From positions 149,915-213,914 of the forward strand of contig CACHRP010000001.1 in the NCBI GenBank assembly GCA_902582315.1: DNA of 64,000 bases, given 5' to 3'. This document shows, piece after piece, positions 55,190-64,000 of the stretch. Numbering within the stretch: position 1 is the first letter of the stretch; each line of letters opens with the position of its first letter. The notes below the pieces were generated by a model. That model saw nothing but the letters and a program-made list of their open reading frames with translations, was not told the DNA's origin and did no database searches. This stretch comes from an uncultured Pelagibacteraceae bacterium. GTDB taxonomy: Bacteria > Pseudomonadota > Alphaproteobacteria > Pelagibacterales > Pelagibacteraceae. Both the position numbers and the translations under genes were made by a program.

Positions 55190-57256
55190 ATGTCTGAATT
55201 TTTTTTAGAAGTTTTTACAGAAGAAATACCAGCAAAATTACAAAATGATGCGAGAAATTCTTTATCTAATAATTTTAAAAAATTATTTGAGGAAAAAAAA
55301 ATAAAATATAAAAGTAGCAAAGTCTTTTCGGTACCAAATAGATTGGTAGTATTATTTGATGGTTTAAGTAAACAAATTATTTTTGAAAAAGAAGAGAAGC
55401 GAGGTCCAAGCACAAAATCACCAAAAGAAGCACTAGATGGTTTTTTAAGATCAAATAAGATTACTGAAAAAGAAGTTTATAAAAAAGAAACAGAAAAAGG
55501 AGAATTTTACTTCTTTTTAAAACCTAAAGAAAAAATAAATACTAAAGATATACTTGAAAAAGAAATACCCATAATTTTAGATAAAATTGATTGGAAAAAT
55601 TCTATGAGGTGGTCAGATCACAATTTACAATGGGGCAGACCTCTAAAATCATTAATTGCTATTTTTGATAATAAGCTTATTGATTTTGCTTACCACCATT
55701 TAAAAAGTTGTAATTTTATAATACTAGATAAAGAATTTGAGGATAAAAAAAAAATAGTAAGCAATTATAAAGGTTATATTGATTGTTTAAAAAAATTAAA
55801 TATCACAATTGATCAAGATCTACGTAAATCAATAATTCAAAAAGAGCTTATTAGAAATTCTAAAAAGAATAACATTTATATTGAAATTAACGAAAAGCTT
55901 TTGAATGAAGTAACTGATTTAGTTGAACAACCTAATATTTTGTTATGCCAATTTGATAAACGCTTTTTATCTATCCCAAAAGAAATCCTTGTAATTACAA
56001 TGCAGCACCATCAAAAATATTTTCATACTTTAGATAGAAAAGGGAATATTACAAATCAGTTTTTTGTTGTTGCAAATAACAAAGATACCAAAGGTTATAT
56101 TAAAGCGGGTAATGAAAGAGTAGTAGAAGCGAGATTAAATGATGCTGAATTTTTTTGGAATAAAAACAAAAATCAAAATTTATTTAAACAAGTATCTAAA
56201 CTAAAAAGTATAAATTATTTTAAAGGATTAGGAACTTATTTTGATAAAATTCAAAGAATGAGAAAATTAGGTGGATTAATTTCAGATGAACTTTTAATCA
56301 GTAAAGATAAAATTGAAATTTCATGCTCTATATGCAAAACTGATTTACTTTCAGATATTGTAGGAGAATTTCCAGAACTTCAAGGTGTGATGGGGGGTTA
56401 CTTTGCTGAGACGCAAGGTTTTGATAAAGATGTTTCTCTCGCAATAAAAGAACATTATTTGCCTAATTCACTTGAAAGCAAAGTTCCAACAAGACCTTTT
56501 AGTCTTGGTCTTTCATTGACTGACAAATTAGATACATTAGTTGGTTTCTTTGGCGTAAACCAAAAACCTACAAGTTCAAAAGATCCATTTGCATTAAGAA
56601 GAGCAGCATTAGGTGTAATACGACTAATACTTGAAAATAAGAAAAATATTAGAATTAAAGATCTAATAAATCATTCTTTACTTTTGTACCAAGAACAAAA
56701 TTATAAATTTGATAATGCGTCTGTACAAAATGATTTATCTGAATTTCTGTTAGAAAGATTAAAATATTACATGAAAGATAAAACAATTAGACCTGACATA
56801 ATTAATGCCAGCTTAAATAATAAAAATATTAATAACATAAATGAAATTTTTAGAAAATCTTTTGCTTTAAACAAAATTATAAATAAAGAAAGCGGAATAG
56901 ATATTATTTCAAGTTATAAAAGAGCATCGAATATTATCGAGAATGAATTAAAAGACAATAAACTAGAACTAGCAGACACTGCTGATCCTGGAATATTTAA
57001 GAATGATTTTGAAAAAAATTTATTTAAGAAAATAAAAGAATTAAAAAAATATTTTACAAATATAGATAATGATGAGAATTATGAAACGACTCTTAATAAT
57101 CTTAAGACTGCAAAACCTATAATTTTTGCTTTTTTTGATAATATAATTGTTAATGACAATGATGAAATAATTAGAAAAAATCGATTGGAACTTCTTCAAA
57201 TGTTTTGTAGAACATTCGAAAATTATATTAATTTTTCTAAAATCGAAAGCACCTAA
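55190..57256 (+). CDS. glyS: Glycyl-tRNA synthetase beta subunit
   Basis: 688 residues from the ATG at 55190, where the family start EFFLEVFTEEIPAKLQ begins; an ATG at 55166 inside glyQ adds eight residues. Motifs: RWSDHNLQWGRPLKSLIA, LDKEFEDKKKIV, ITMQHHQKYFHTLDRKGN, VVEARLNDAEFFWN, ELQGVMGGYFAETQGFD, and RRAALGVIRLI. This subunit binds the tRNA. Its stop overlaps ppdK by one base. Confidence 0.97.
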   Translation: MSEFFLEVFTEEIPAKLQNDARNSLSNNFKKLFEEKKIKYKSSKVFSVPNRLVVLFDGLSKQIIFEKEEKRGPSTKSPKEALDGFLRSNKITEKEVYKKETEKGEFYFFLKPKEKINTKDILEKEIPIILDKIDWKNSMRWSDHNLQWGRPLKSLIAIFDNKLIDFAYHHLKSCNFIILDKEFEDKKKIVSNYKGYIDCLKKLNITIDQDLRKSIIQKELIRNSKKNNIYIEINEKLLNEVTDLVEQPNILLCQFDKRFLSIPKEILVITMQHHQKYFHTLDRKGNITNQFFVVANNKDTKGYIKAGNERVVEARLNDAEFFWNKNKNQNLFKQVSKLKSINYFKGLGTYFDKIQRMRKLGGLISDELLISKDKIEISCSICKTDLLSDIVGEFPELQGVMGGYFAETQGFDKDVSLAIKEHYLPNSLESKVPTRPFSLGLSLTDKLDTLVGFFGVNQKPTSSKDPFALRRAALGVIRLILENKKNIRIKDLINHSLLLYQEQNYKFDNASVQNDLSEFLLERLKYYMKDKTIRPDIINASLNNKNINNINEIFRKSFALNKIINKESGIDIISSYKRASNIIENELKDNKLELADTADPGIFKNDFEKNLFKKIKELKKYFTNIDNDENYETTLNNLKTAKPIIFAFFDNIIVNDNDEIIRKNRLELLQMFCRTFENYINFSKIEST

Positions 57257-59913
57257 TGAAAGACTTAATTTTAAACTTTAATTCTAAGTTTTCAAATAAA
57301 ATTAAAAACCCAAAGAATTTTCTGGGTGGAAAAGGTGCTAATTTATCTCAAATGGGAAGAATGGGATTGCCAGTTCCTCCTGGATTTACAATTACTACTA
57401 AAGTTTGTGATTTATTTTATAAAAATAACAAGCGACTTAACAAGCAAATATCAAAAAAAATCAGAAGCCAGCTATCTCAAATCGAGAGAGAAACAAATAA
57501 AAAGTTTGGGGATTTAAAAAATCCTTTATTGGTCTCTGTAAGATCAGGTGCAAGAGTATCAATGCCAGGAATGATGGATACGATACTAAATCTAGGTCTA
57601 AATGATAAAACGGTTATTGCTTTAGCTGAAAAAACTTCAAACAAAAGGTTTGCAAAAGATAGTTACAGAAGATTTATTCAAATGTATTCGAGTGTTGTAC
57701 TTGGAGTAGATAGTTACAATTTTGAGGAGTTAATTGAGAATTATAAATTAACAAAAGGAGTTTTGTTAGATACTGAATTAGATGAGAGAGACTGGGATGC
57801 ATTAATTGGTGACTTTAAAAATGTAGTAAAAGAAAAGACCAAGAAAGAATTCCCACAAGATGTTTACAAACAACTTGATGGAGCAATATCTGCAGTTTTT
57901 TTATCTTGGCAAAGCCATCGCGCCAAAGTGTACAGAAAAATAAATCATATACCAGATGATTGGGGTACTGCAGTAAATGTTCAATCAATGGTTTTTGGTA
58001 ACATGGGTGATGACTGTGCCACTGGAGTAGTTTTTACGAGAGATCCATCGAGTGGAAAAAATGAAATATACGGGGAGTATTTAATCAATGCACAAGGCGA
58101 GGACGTTGTTGCAGGAACAAGAACACCTCAACATATCACAAAAAAAGCAAGGATTAATTCTGACGCAAAAGAATTCTCTATGGAAGAAACTATGCCAAAA
58201 GTATTTAAACAACTCAAAAAAATATTATCTACTTTAGAAAAGCACTACAAAGATATGCAAGATGTTGAGTTTACCGTAGAAAATAAAAAACTTTGGATGC
58301 TTCAAACTAGATCTGGAAAAAGGACCGCAAAGTCAGCAGTTAAAATTGCAGTAGATATGGTAAAAGAAAAATTAATTTCTAGAAAAGAAGCTATTTTGAG
58401 AATTGATCCAAATTCTTTGGATACACTTCTTCATCCAACTTTAGATGAAAAAAGTGAAATAAAAGTAATAGCTAAAGGATTGCCTGCATCTCCAGGTGCG
58501 GTTAGTGGAAAGGTAGTTTTCTCATCAGAAGAGGCAGAAAGACTTAATGGAATGATGCAAAATACTATTTTAGTTAGAGTCGAAACATCACCAGAAGATA
58601 TACATGGGATGCATGCAGCTAAAGGTATTTTAACTTCTAGAGGAGGAATGACTAGTCATGCCGCAGTTGTTGCCAGAGGTATGGGAAGACCATGTGTTTC
58701 AGGATCAAGCGAAATTAATATAGATTACGAAAATAAATTATTTAAAACTGATCAAATTCAAGTCACAGAAGGTGAAATAATAACAATTGATGGTTCCAGC
58801 GGAAGAATAATATTGGGAGAAGTTCAAACAATCAAACCAGAAATATCAGGTGATTTTTCAAAATTAATGAGTTGGGCTGATAATTATAGAAAACTGAAAG
58901 TAAGAACTAATTCAGAAACTCCAACTGACACTCAAACAGCAAGAGACTTTGGAGCAGAAGGTATTGGACTATGTAGAACGGAGCACATGTTTTTTGATGA
59001 AGATAGAATTATGTCTGTTAGAGAAATGATATTGTCTAAAACAAAAAATGATAGAAATAAAGCTCTTGCAAAACTACTTCCTCATCAAAAAAAAGATTTT
59101 ATAGAAATATTTAAAATAATGAATGGTCTACCAGTTACAGTTAGACTTTTGGACCCTCCATTACATGAGTTTTTACCAAAAAATGAAAAAGAAATAAACG
59201 ATGTTTCTGATGCACTTGGATTAACGGTAACAGAGATTGAGTCACGAATAGGTGAGTTACATGAACATAATCCAATGTTGGGACATAGAGGATGTAGATT
59301 GGCTATTTCTTTTCCTGAGATTTATGAAATGCAATGCAGGGCAATTTTTGAGGCTTTAATCGAATGTAAGAATAAGAAAATTAAATCAATTATTCCAGAA
59401 ATTATGATCCCTTTAGTTTCAACTGAAGCTGAAATAGAAATAATGAAAAATTTGGTTGACAAAGTTGCAGATCAAGTAAGAGCGGAAAATAAAACAAAAA
59501 TAGATTACTTAGTAGGTACAATGATCGAATTACCAAGAGCTGCGATAAAAGCCGAAGATATAGCTAGACATGCTGACTTTTTTAGTTTTGGAACGAATGA
59601 TCTAACACAAACTACATTTGGTATTAGCAGGGATGATAGTGGTAAATTCTTAAATGATTATATTGAAAATAAAATATTTGATGTCGATCCATTTATATCG
59701 ATAGATGATGGTGTAGGTGATTTAATTGAAATTGCTACATTAAAAGGAAGAAAGCAAAATAAAAAACTTAAATTAGGAATTTGTGGAGAGCATGGCGGAG
59801 ATCCAAAAAGCATCAATTTTTGTTCAAGCACAGGTCTTAATTACGTTTCCTGTTCACCTTACAGAGTGCCTGTTGCAAGACTTGCAGCTGCACAAGCGCA
59901 ATTAAAAAAATAA
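57256..59913 (+). CDS. ppdK: Pyruvate, phosphate dikinase
   Basis: 885 residues. Interconverts pyruvate, ATP and phosphate with PEP, AMP and PPi, and can serve both glycolysis and gluconeogenesis. The N-terminal ATP-grasp part has LGGKGANLSQMGRMGLPVPPGFT (in pieces), SVRSGARVSMPGMMDTILNLG and FTRDPSSGK; the phosphohistidine domain has GILTSRGGMTSHAAVVARG; the C-terminal PEP domain has GLCRTEHMFF, MLGHRGCRLA, FSFGTNDLTQTTFG and the end LGICGEHGGDP. It fits the carbon genes elsewhere in the window. Confidence 0.98.
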   Translation: MKDLILNFNSKFSNKIKNPKNFLGGKGANLSQMGRMGLPVPPGFTITTKVCDLFYKNNKRLNKQISKKIRSQLSQIERETNKKFGDLKNPLLVSVRSGARVSMPGMMDTILNLGLNDKTVIALAEKTSNKRFAKDSYRRFIQMYSSVVLGVDSYNFEELIENYKLTKGVLLDTELDERDWDALIGDFKNVVKEKTKKEFPQDVYKQLDGAISAVFLSWQSHRAKVYRKINHIPDDWGTAVNVQSMVFGNMGDDCATGVVFTRDPSSGKNEIYGEYLINAQGEDVVAGTRTPQHITKKARINSDAKEFSMEETMPKVFKQLKKILSTLEKHYKDMQDVEFTVENKKLWMLQTRSGKRTAKSAVKIAVDMVKEKLISRKEAILRIDPNSLDTLLHPTLDEKSEIKVIAKGLPASPGAVSGKVVFSSEEAERLNGMMQNTILVRVETSPEDIHGMHAAKGILTSRGGMTSHAAVVARGMGRPCVSGSSEINIDYENKLFKTDQIQVTEGEIITIDGSSGRIILGEVQTIKPEISGDFSKLMSWADNYRKLKVRTNSETPTDTQTARDFGAEGIGLCRTEHMFFDEDRIMSVREMILSKTKNDRNKALAKLLPHQKKDFIEIFKIMNGLPVTVRLLDPPLHEFLPKNEKEINDVSDALGLTVTEIESRIGELHEHNPMLGHRGCRLAISFPEIYEMQCRAIFEALIECKNKKIKSIIPEIMIPLVSTEAEIEIMKNLVDKVADQVRAENKTKIDYLVGTMIELPRAAIKAEDIARHADFFSFGTNDLTQTTFGISRDDSGKFLNDYIENKIFDVDPFISIDDGVGDLIEIATLKGRKQNKKLKLGICGEHGGDPKSINFCSSTGLNYVSCSPYRVPVARLAAAQAQLKK

Positions 59914-59914
59914 T

Positions 59915-60742
59915 TTAAATTTCTAATTTTAAATCAATTGCAGAAACACTATGTGTTAGACGTCCAATTGAAATTCTATTTATACCAGTTGATGCTATTT
60001 TTCTTATATTTTTTAAATTAACATTACCAGACGCCTCAGTTTCATATTTATTTTTAAGAAGCCGTAAACCTTTTTTTAGATTTTTGACATTCATGTTATC
60101 AAATAAAATAGTATCAAATTTTAAATCTAATATTTTTTTTAATTGATTTAAATTATCTACTTCAACGGTAATTTTTTTTCTATTTTTTTTTGCTTTAATT
60201 ATTAATTCTCTTATGTTTGTATTGGCAATGTGATTATCTTTAATTAAAAATTCGTCACTTAAATTAAAACGATGGTTATATCCTCCACCCAAGTTAACTG
60301 CATATTTTTGAATGGTTCTCAGACCTGGTATAGTTTTTCTTGTACAACAAATCTTCGTATTTTTCCCAACTTTATTGACAAATTTATTTGTTTGAGTTGC
60401 TATACCTGAAACATGAGATAAAAAATTTAAAGCTACTCTCTCACCAGTTAAAATATTTTTAACATTTCCTACAATTTCTGCAATTACTTGTTTATTTTTG
60501 ATTTTTGATCCTTCTTTTTTTTTAATTTTAAATAATATTTTTTTATCAACTATTTTGAATGTTTGTTTTGCTAAATCTAAGCCGCCAATTATGCCGCTAG
60601 AATTTGATACAATTTTTGCTTTTATTTTATTTGTGTTATTTAAAAGTTTTGAAGTTATGTCTCCATTGGGATAGAGATCTTCTTTTAAAGCCTCTTTACA
60701 AATTTTATAAATATATTTTTTTGATAATTTTATTTTAGACAC
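59915..60742 (-). CDS. nadC: Nicotinate-nucleotide pyrophosphorylase (quinolinate phosphoribosyltransferase)
   Basis: 275 residues. Converts quinolinate and PRPP to nicotinate mononucleotide. Motifs: EDLYPNGDITSKLL, LTGERVALNFLSHVSGIATQTNKFV, CCTRKTIPGLRTIQKYAVNLGGGYNHRFNLSD (in pieces), IKDNHI, EVDNLNQLK and DTILFDNMNV. It follows nadA after 5 bases; nadB, usually in this operon, is not present. Confidence 0.96.
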   Translation of the reverse strand: MSKIKLSKKYIYKICKEALKEDLYPNGDITSKLLNNTNKIKAKIVSNSSGIIGGLDLAKQTFKIVDKKILFKIKKKEGSKIKNKQVIAEIVGNVKNILTGERVALNFLSHVSGIATQTNKFVNKVGKNTKICCTRKTIPGLRTIQKYAVNLGGGYNHRFNLSDEFLIKDNHIANTNIRELIIKAKKNRKKITVEVDNLNQLKKILDLKFDTILFDNMNVKNLKKGLRLLKNKYETEASGNVNLKNIRKIASTGINRISIGRLTHSVSAIDLKLEI

Positions 60743-60747
60743 AGAAT

Positions 60748-61737
60748 TTATCTGCCAATCTCTGCCATTCTCTCTACTGATTTTCTAGCTTTTTCTATTG
60801 TTTCTTTGCTCATAACAATTTCGTTTGTCTCATTTTCAAGACAATCTAATATTTTCGGTAAAGTAATTCTCTTCATATGTGGGCATAAATTACATGGTCT
60901 TATGAATTGAACATTTGGATTATCAATTTGAACATTATCGCTCATTGAGCATTCAGTAACCATCATTACTTTCTCTGGCTGATTATCTTTTACGTACTTA
61001 ATCATTCCGCTGGTTGATCCTGCAAAATCACTTGCACTAATTACTTCTGGAGGACACTCAGGATGTGCAATAATTTTTATTCCTGGGTTATTTTTTCTAA
61101 TTTCATTAATTTCTTCATCATTAAATTGTTCGTGGACTTGACAAGTACCTTTCCATGAAATTATTTCAACATCAGTTTGTGATGCAACATATTTTGCAAG
61201 ATAATCATCTGGAAGAAAGATTACTTTTTTAACATTTAATGAATTTACTATTTTAACTGCATTTGCTGAGGTGCAACAAACATCTGTTTCTGCTTTTACA
61301 TCCGCAGAGGTATTTACATACGAAACCACTGGTACACCTGGATATTTTTTTTTTAGGTTTCTCACGTCTTCACCGGTAATGGATGACGATAAAGAACAAC
61401 CTGCTCTCATATCAGGTAAGAAAACTTTTTTCTCAGGACTCATCAGCTTTGCAGTCTCAGCCATAAAATGTACTCCACACATTATTATAATGTCAGCTTT
61501 TGTTTTTGCTGCCTCAACGGCTAAAGCAAGCGAGTCAGCTGAAAAATCTGATATACCATGGTAAATTTCTGGGGTTTGGTAATTATGTGCAAGGATTACC
61601 GCGTTCTTTTCTTTTTTTAGTTTATTGATTTTGTATATATATGGAGCGTGAATAGCCCATTCAATTTCAGGTATAGTTTTTGAAATTTTCTTATAAATAG
61701 GATCAGTTGCTTTTTTTATTTCAGAGTTGAGTTCCAT
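60748..61737 (-). CDS. nadA: Quinolinate synthase NadA
   Basis: 329 residues. A [4Fe-4S] enzyme that joins iminoaspartate with dihydroxyacetone phosphate. Motifs: AVILAHNYQTPEIYHGISDFSADSLALA (in parts), IIMCGVHFMAETAK, CSLSSSITGED, YVNTSADVKAETDVCCTSANA, WKGTCQVHEQF, AHPECPPEV and VTECSMSDN. Cysteines in the MCGVHF, DVCCTS and VTECSM segments are candidates for the cluster ligands. It is the first gene of the nadA-nadC pair and is divergent from tRNA-Leu, with 57 bases between them. Confidence 0.96.
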   Translation of the reverse strand: MELNSEIKKATDPIYKKISKTIPEIEWAIHAPYIYKINKLKKEKNAVILAHNYQTPEIYHGISDFSADSLALAVEAAKTKADIIIMCGVHFMAETAKLMSPEKKVFLPDMRAGCSLSSSITGEDVRNLKKKYPGVPVVSYVNTSADVKAETDVCCTSANAVKIVNSLNVKKVIFLPDDYLAKYVASQTDVEIISWKGTCQVHEQFNDEEINEIRKNNPGIKIIAHPECPPEVISASDFAGSTSGMIKYVKDNQPEKVMMVTECSMSDNVQIDNPNVQFIRPCNLCPHMKRITLPKILDCLENETNEIVMSKETIEKARKSVERMAEIGR

Positions 61738-61754
61738 ACTTTAAATCTATCAAC

Positions 61755-61783
61755 TTGAAAGATAATTGTCATTCACTTATTCT
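61755..61783 (+). promoter_or_regulatory. Promoter of tRNA-Leu
   Basis: TTGAAA (61755-61760) and TATTCT (61778-61783) with exactly 17 bases between, and the expected start near 61790, five bases before the mature tRNA. A 6-base inverted repeat (CCGCAT and ATGCGG) spans the tRNA 5' end, mostly upstream of the expected start. Confidence 0.65.
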
Positions 61784-61794
61784 GCCGCATAAAT

Positions 61795-61880
61795 GCGGTC
61801 ATGCTGAAATTGGTAGACAGGCACGGTTGAGGGCCGTGTGAGCCTAGCTCATGTGAGTTCAAGTCTCACTGACCGCACCA
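61795..61880 (+). tRNA. tRNA-Leu (GAG)
   Basis: 86 bases with encoded CCA. Acceptor stem GCGGTCA pairs with TGACCGC. The D loop ATTGGTAGACAGGC and long variable arm (TGAGCCTAGCTCATG) mark a class II tRNA. The anticodon loop TTGAGGG gives GAG, reading CUC and CUU codons. It is divergent from nadA and ends next to the convergent ygfZ stop. Confidence 0.96.
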
Positions 61881-62768
61881 TTATTCAAACCAATTTGGCT
61901 TTAAAAGCTTAATTTTTGCTGAACCACAAATAAAGTTTTCAAAAATTTTGATATCATTATCTTTGAACTTAATTAAACCGAAAGGATAACTTTGATCAAT
62001 CAATACTTTTCCAAATATTTTATTATTTTGTTTAATTTCATCGTCTATTTTTATTTTACCTTCTAAAACTTTTATCGGAAATAGTTTTTTAGATTGTTTG
62101 TCTTTTAGTTTTATTCTTGCAGTATTCTCCTGCCCAACATAGCACCCTTTTTTAAAATCAAGACCATTAAGTTCCTCAAAATTGCATTCAATACCGAATA
62201 ATTTATTTTGTAGTTTTTGAGTATCTATTTGAGGTATACCAATATCAAAACTATGGTCGTAATATTCTTTAATATTTGAAGACTTTAAATTTAATTTTTT
62301 TATAGACAGATAAAGCTTTTCTAAATTTATTATAATTCTTCCTCCCAAAGCTGAGTTTCTTGGATCTAAAATTATAGGATCAGATCGATATTTAATTGTG
62401 TTACCAACAATATCTTTTGCATTTTCAAAAGTTAAAAACTTTTCCTTACTTATTACAGCTACTACGAATTCATTGCTTAAATTTAAAATTTCAACTTTAG
62501 ATCTTAGTTTATATAAATTTAACTTATTAAATAGCTCATTAATAATTTTTTTTTCGCAATCAATAAAATACCCCTCTTTATGTTTAACTATAATAAAATC
62601 AAATAAATATTTTCCTTGCGGTGTCAATAAAGATGCAAAACAACTATTATTCTCCGAAACTTTGTTAAGATCGTTTGTAATTAAGTTTTGAAGAAACTCA
62701 GTGCAATCATCACCATTGATGTAAAGAACCCCTCTATCTTCTAAAATATAAACTTTATCCACATTCAT
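61881..62768 (-). CDS. ygfZ: YgfZ/GcvT-like folate-binding protein
   Basis: 295 residues. YgfZ supports iron-sulfur enzymes and MiaB, with tetrahydrofolate. The signature KGCYVGQENTARIKLKDK is near residues 203-220. N-terminal VLYINGDDCTEFLQNLITNDLN matches the GcvT-like fold. It lacks the C-terminal features of the glycine cleavage T protein. It is divergent from the dihydroorotase-like gene, as in other alphaproteobacteria. Confidence 0.92.
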   Translation of the reverse strand: MNVDKVYILEDRGVLYINGDDCTEFLQNLITNDLNKVSENNSCFASLLTPQGKYLFDFIIVKHKEGYFIDCEKKIINELFNKLNLYKLRSKVEILNLSNEFVVAVISKEKFLTFENAKDIVGNTIKYRSDPIILDPRNSALGGRIIINLEKLYLSIKKLNLKSSNIKEYYDHSFDIGIPQIDTQKLQNKLFGIECNFEELNGLDFKKGCYVGQENTARIKLKDKQSKKLFPIKVLEGKIKIDDEIKQNNKIFGKVLIDQSYPFGLIKFKDNDIKIFENFICGSAKIKLLKPNWFE

Positions 62769-62811
62769 AATTGATTATTAATTACTAATAATATAATTAC
62801 TATTTTCAAAA

Positions 62812-64000
62812 ATGTTAGATCTTATTATCAAAAATGGCCTATGTTTTATTGAAGGCAAACTTCACAAAAAGGACATTGGGGTAAAAAACGCCAGAATAAT
62901 AGAAATTTCAGATAAAATTTCAGATGAAACAAAAGAAACTTTTGATGCGCAAAATTTAATAGTTTTGCCGGGATGCATGGATACACAAGTACACTTTAGA
63001 GAACCAGGTTCAACAGATGCAGAAGATCTTCACACAGGTAGTAGAGCAGCAGTCGTGGGAGGTATTACAAGTGTATTTGAAATGCCCAATACAAATCCAC
63101 CTACAACTTCAGCAAAAGAATTTAAAAATAAATTACATTTAGCAAAAAAAAGAATGTTCTGTAATTATGCATTTTATTTCGGTGCTACACCTGATAATTC
63201 AGAAGAACTTGCAAACTTAAAAAGCCTTGAAGGATGTTGTGGAGTAAAATTATTTGCTGGTTCATCCACTGGTACTCTGCTTGTTCATAAAGAAGAAGAT
63301 ATAGAAAAAGTATTTAAACATACCTCTAAAGTTGTTGCAGTTCACTCAGAAGACGAAGATATATTAAATCAAAGAAAAAAACTTAGGGTTAAGGGAGATG
63401 TTAATAGCCATCCAGTTTGGAGAAATGAGGAATGTGCAATGTCTTCTACAAGAAGAATTGTAAAGATTGCAATCAGATTAAATAAAAAAGCACATATACT
63501 TCACATAACAACTAAAGAAGAAGTTGATTTTTTATCACAACATAAAGGAAACATTACTTTTGAAATTACCCCACAACATTTAACAATTTATGCACCAGAC
63601 TGTTATGACGAATTGGGATCATTTGCTCAAATGAATCCACCTATAAGAGATAAATCTCACTATGATCGTTTATGGTATGCTATTAGAAACAATTTCAATG
63701 ATACAATTGGGTCAGACCATGCACCTCATTTAGCAGAAAATAAAAAAAAGGAATATCCAGACTCTCCATCAGGAATGCCAGGTGTACAAACTTTGTTGCC
63801 TGTAATGTTGAACCATATTAATGACGGTAAATTAAAACTTGAGCAATTAATCAAGTTAGTATGTGAAAATCCCGTTAAAATATTTGGAATAAAAAATAAA
63901 GGTTATATTAAAAAAGATTTTGATGCTGATTTCACAATAGTTGACATGAATAAAGAAATTGAAATCAAAAATGAAAATATCGAAAGCAAGTGTAAATGGT
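62812..64000 (+). CDS. pyrC: Dihydroorotase family amidohydrolase (3' truncated by window)
   Basis: Open from ATG at 62812 to the window edge (396 codons). It resembles class I dihydroorotase, which cyclises carbamoyl-aspartate in pyrimidine synthesis: LPGCMDTQVHFREPGSTDAE at residues 52-71, GGITSVFEMPNTNPPTT, VHSEDEDI, HILHITT, and IGSDHAPHLAENKKKE with the C-terminal catalytic Asp. The usual metal-binding HxH pair reads QxH (Gln59, His61), a change seen in an alphaproteobacterial subgroup. Activity is therefore inferred. Its divergent neighbour is ygfZ. Confidence 0.88.
   Translation, partial: MLDLIIKNGLCFIEGKLHKKDIGVKNARIIEISDKISDETKETFDAQNLIVLPGCMDTQVHFREPGSTDAEDLHTGSRAAVVGGITSVFEMPNTNPPTTSAKEFKNKLHLAKKRMFCNYAFYFGATPDNSEELANLKSLEGCCGVKLFAGSSTGTLLVHKEEDIEKVFKHTSKVVAVHSEDEDILNQRKKLRVKGDVNSHPVWRNEECAMSSTRRIVKIAIRLNKKAHILHITTKEEVDFLSQHKGNITFEITPQHLTIYAPDCYDELGSFAQMNPPIRDKSHYDRLWYAIRNNFNDTIGSDHAPHLAENKKKEYPDSPSGMPGVQTLLPVMLNHINDGKLKLEQLIKLVCENPVKIFGIKNKGYIKKDFDADFTIVDMNKEIEIKNENIESKCKW

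Overview
The window is a dense, strongly AT-rich bacterial chromosome segment. Its gene content and order fit a streamlined marine alphaproteobacterium of the SAR11 clade (Pelagibacterales). The signs are many lysine- and asparagine-rich proteins, genes that overlap or sit a few bases apart, no intergenic gap of 300 bases or more, convergent genes whose stop codons overlap, and alphaproteobacterial gene pairs (ftsH-folP-glmM, rluD-rpoH, tkt next to a zauP/zapA pair, ygfZ next to pyrC). I saw no insertion sequence, prophage, integrase, CRISPR array or plasmid gene.

Layout. 1-2454: the end of rpoD, then a methyltransferase and an O-antigen ligase/polymerase-like membrane protein, ending at a CAT-anticodon tRNA that looks like tRNA-Ile2. 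2601-4757: mlaC, mlaA and a divergent peptidoglycan amidase. 4782-5142: RNase P RNA. 5233-19155: a rearranged division and cell wall (dcw) cluster, mraZ, a 62-residue ORF, ftsZ, rsmH, ftsL, ftsI, a fused murE-murF, mraY, murD, ftsW, murG, murC. It starts at a promoter overlapped by three MraZ-type boxes. 19157-27415 (minus strand): tkt, gap, pgk, fba, thiE, efp, an inositol monophosphatase family gene, rpmE, a DUF1013/TrcR-like gene, rpsU and the initiator tRNA. rpsU has no ATG, GTG or TTG in frame and appears to start at ATT.

27470-35718: zauP-like gene, zapA, 5-formyl-THF cyclo-ligase, a YmdB-type phosphoesterase, YebC, a divergent RuvC, then tolQ-tolR-tolA-tolB-pal-cpoB. ruvA, ruvB and ybgC, which often lie between ruvC and tolQ, are missing here. 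35678-43158: tilS, ftsH, folP, glmM, thiD, purA. 43155-47616 (minus): rpoH, rluD, an ABC exporter and a Sua5-type enzyme, with tRNA-Arg embedded. 47637-53400: xseB, ispA, dxs, aroC, pdxH and a long-chain polyprenyl diphosphate synthase. 53510-59913: S49 peptidase, glyQ, glyS, ppdK. 59915-64000: nadC, nadA (no nadB), tRNA-Leu, ygfZ and the start of a dihydroorotase-family gene cut by the window end.

How the parts fit. Most of the window is housekeeping: envelope synthesis and division (dcw, zapA, Tol-Pal, Mla, amidase), central carbon metabolism, isoprenoids and cofactors (thiamine, NAD, folate, B6), and translation (four tRNAs, rnpB, bS21, bL31, EF-P, TilS, GlyRS, TsaC). The observations that most deserve a second look are the ATT-start rpsU next to the initiator tRNA, the reordered dcw cluster with its small unknown protein, the MurE-MurF fusion, the loss of ruvAB from its usual place, and a possible heat-shock, leaderless promoter at ftsH.
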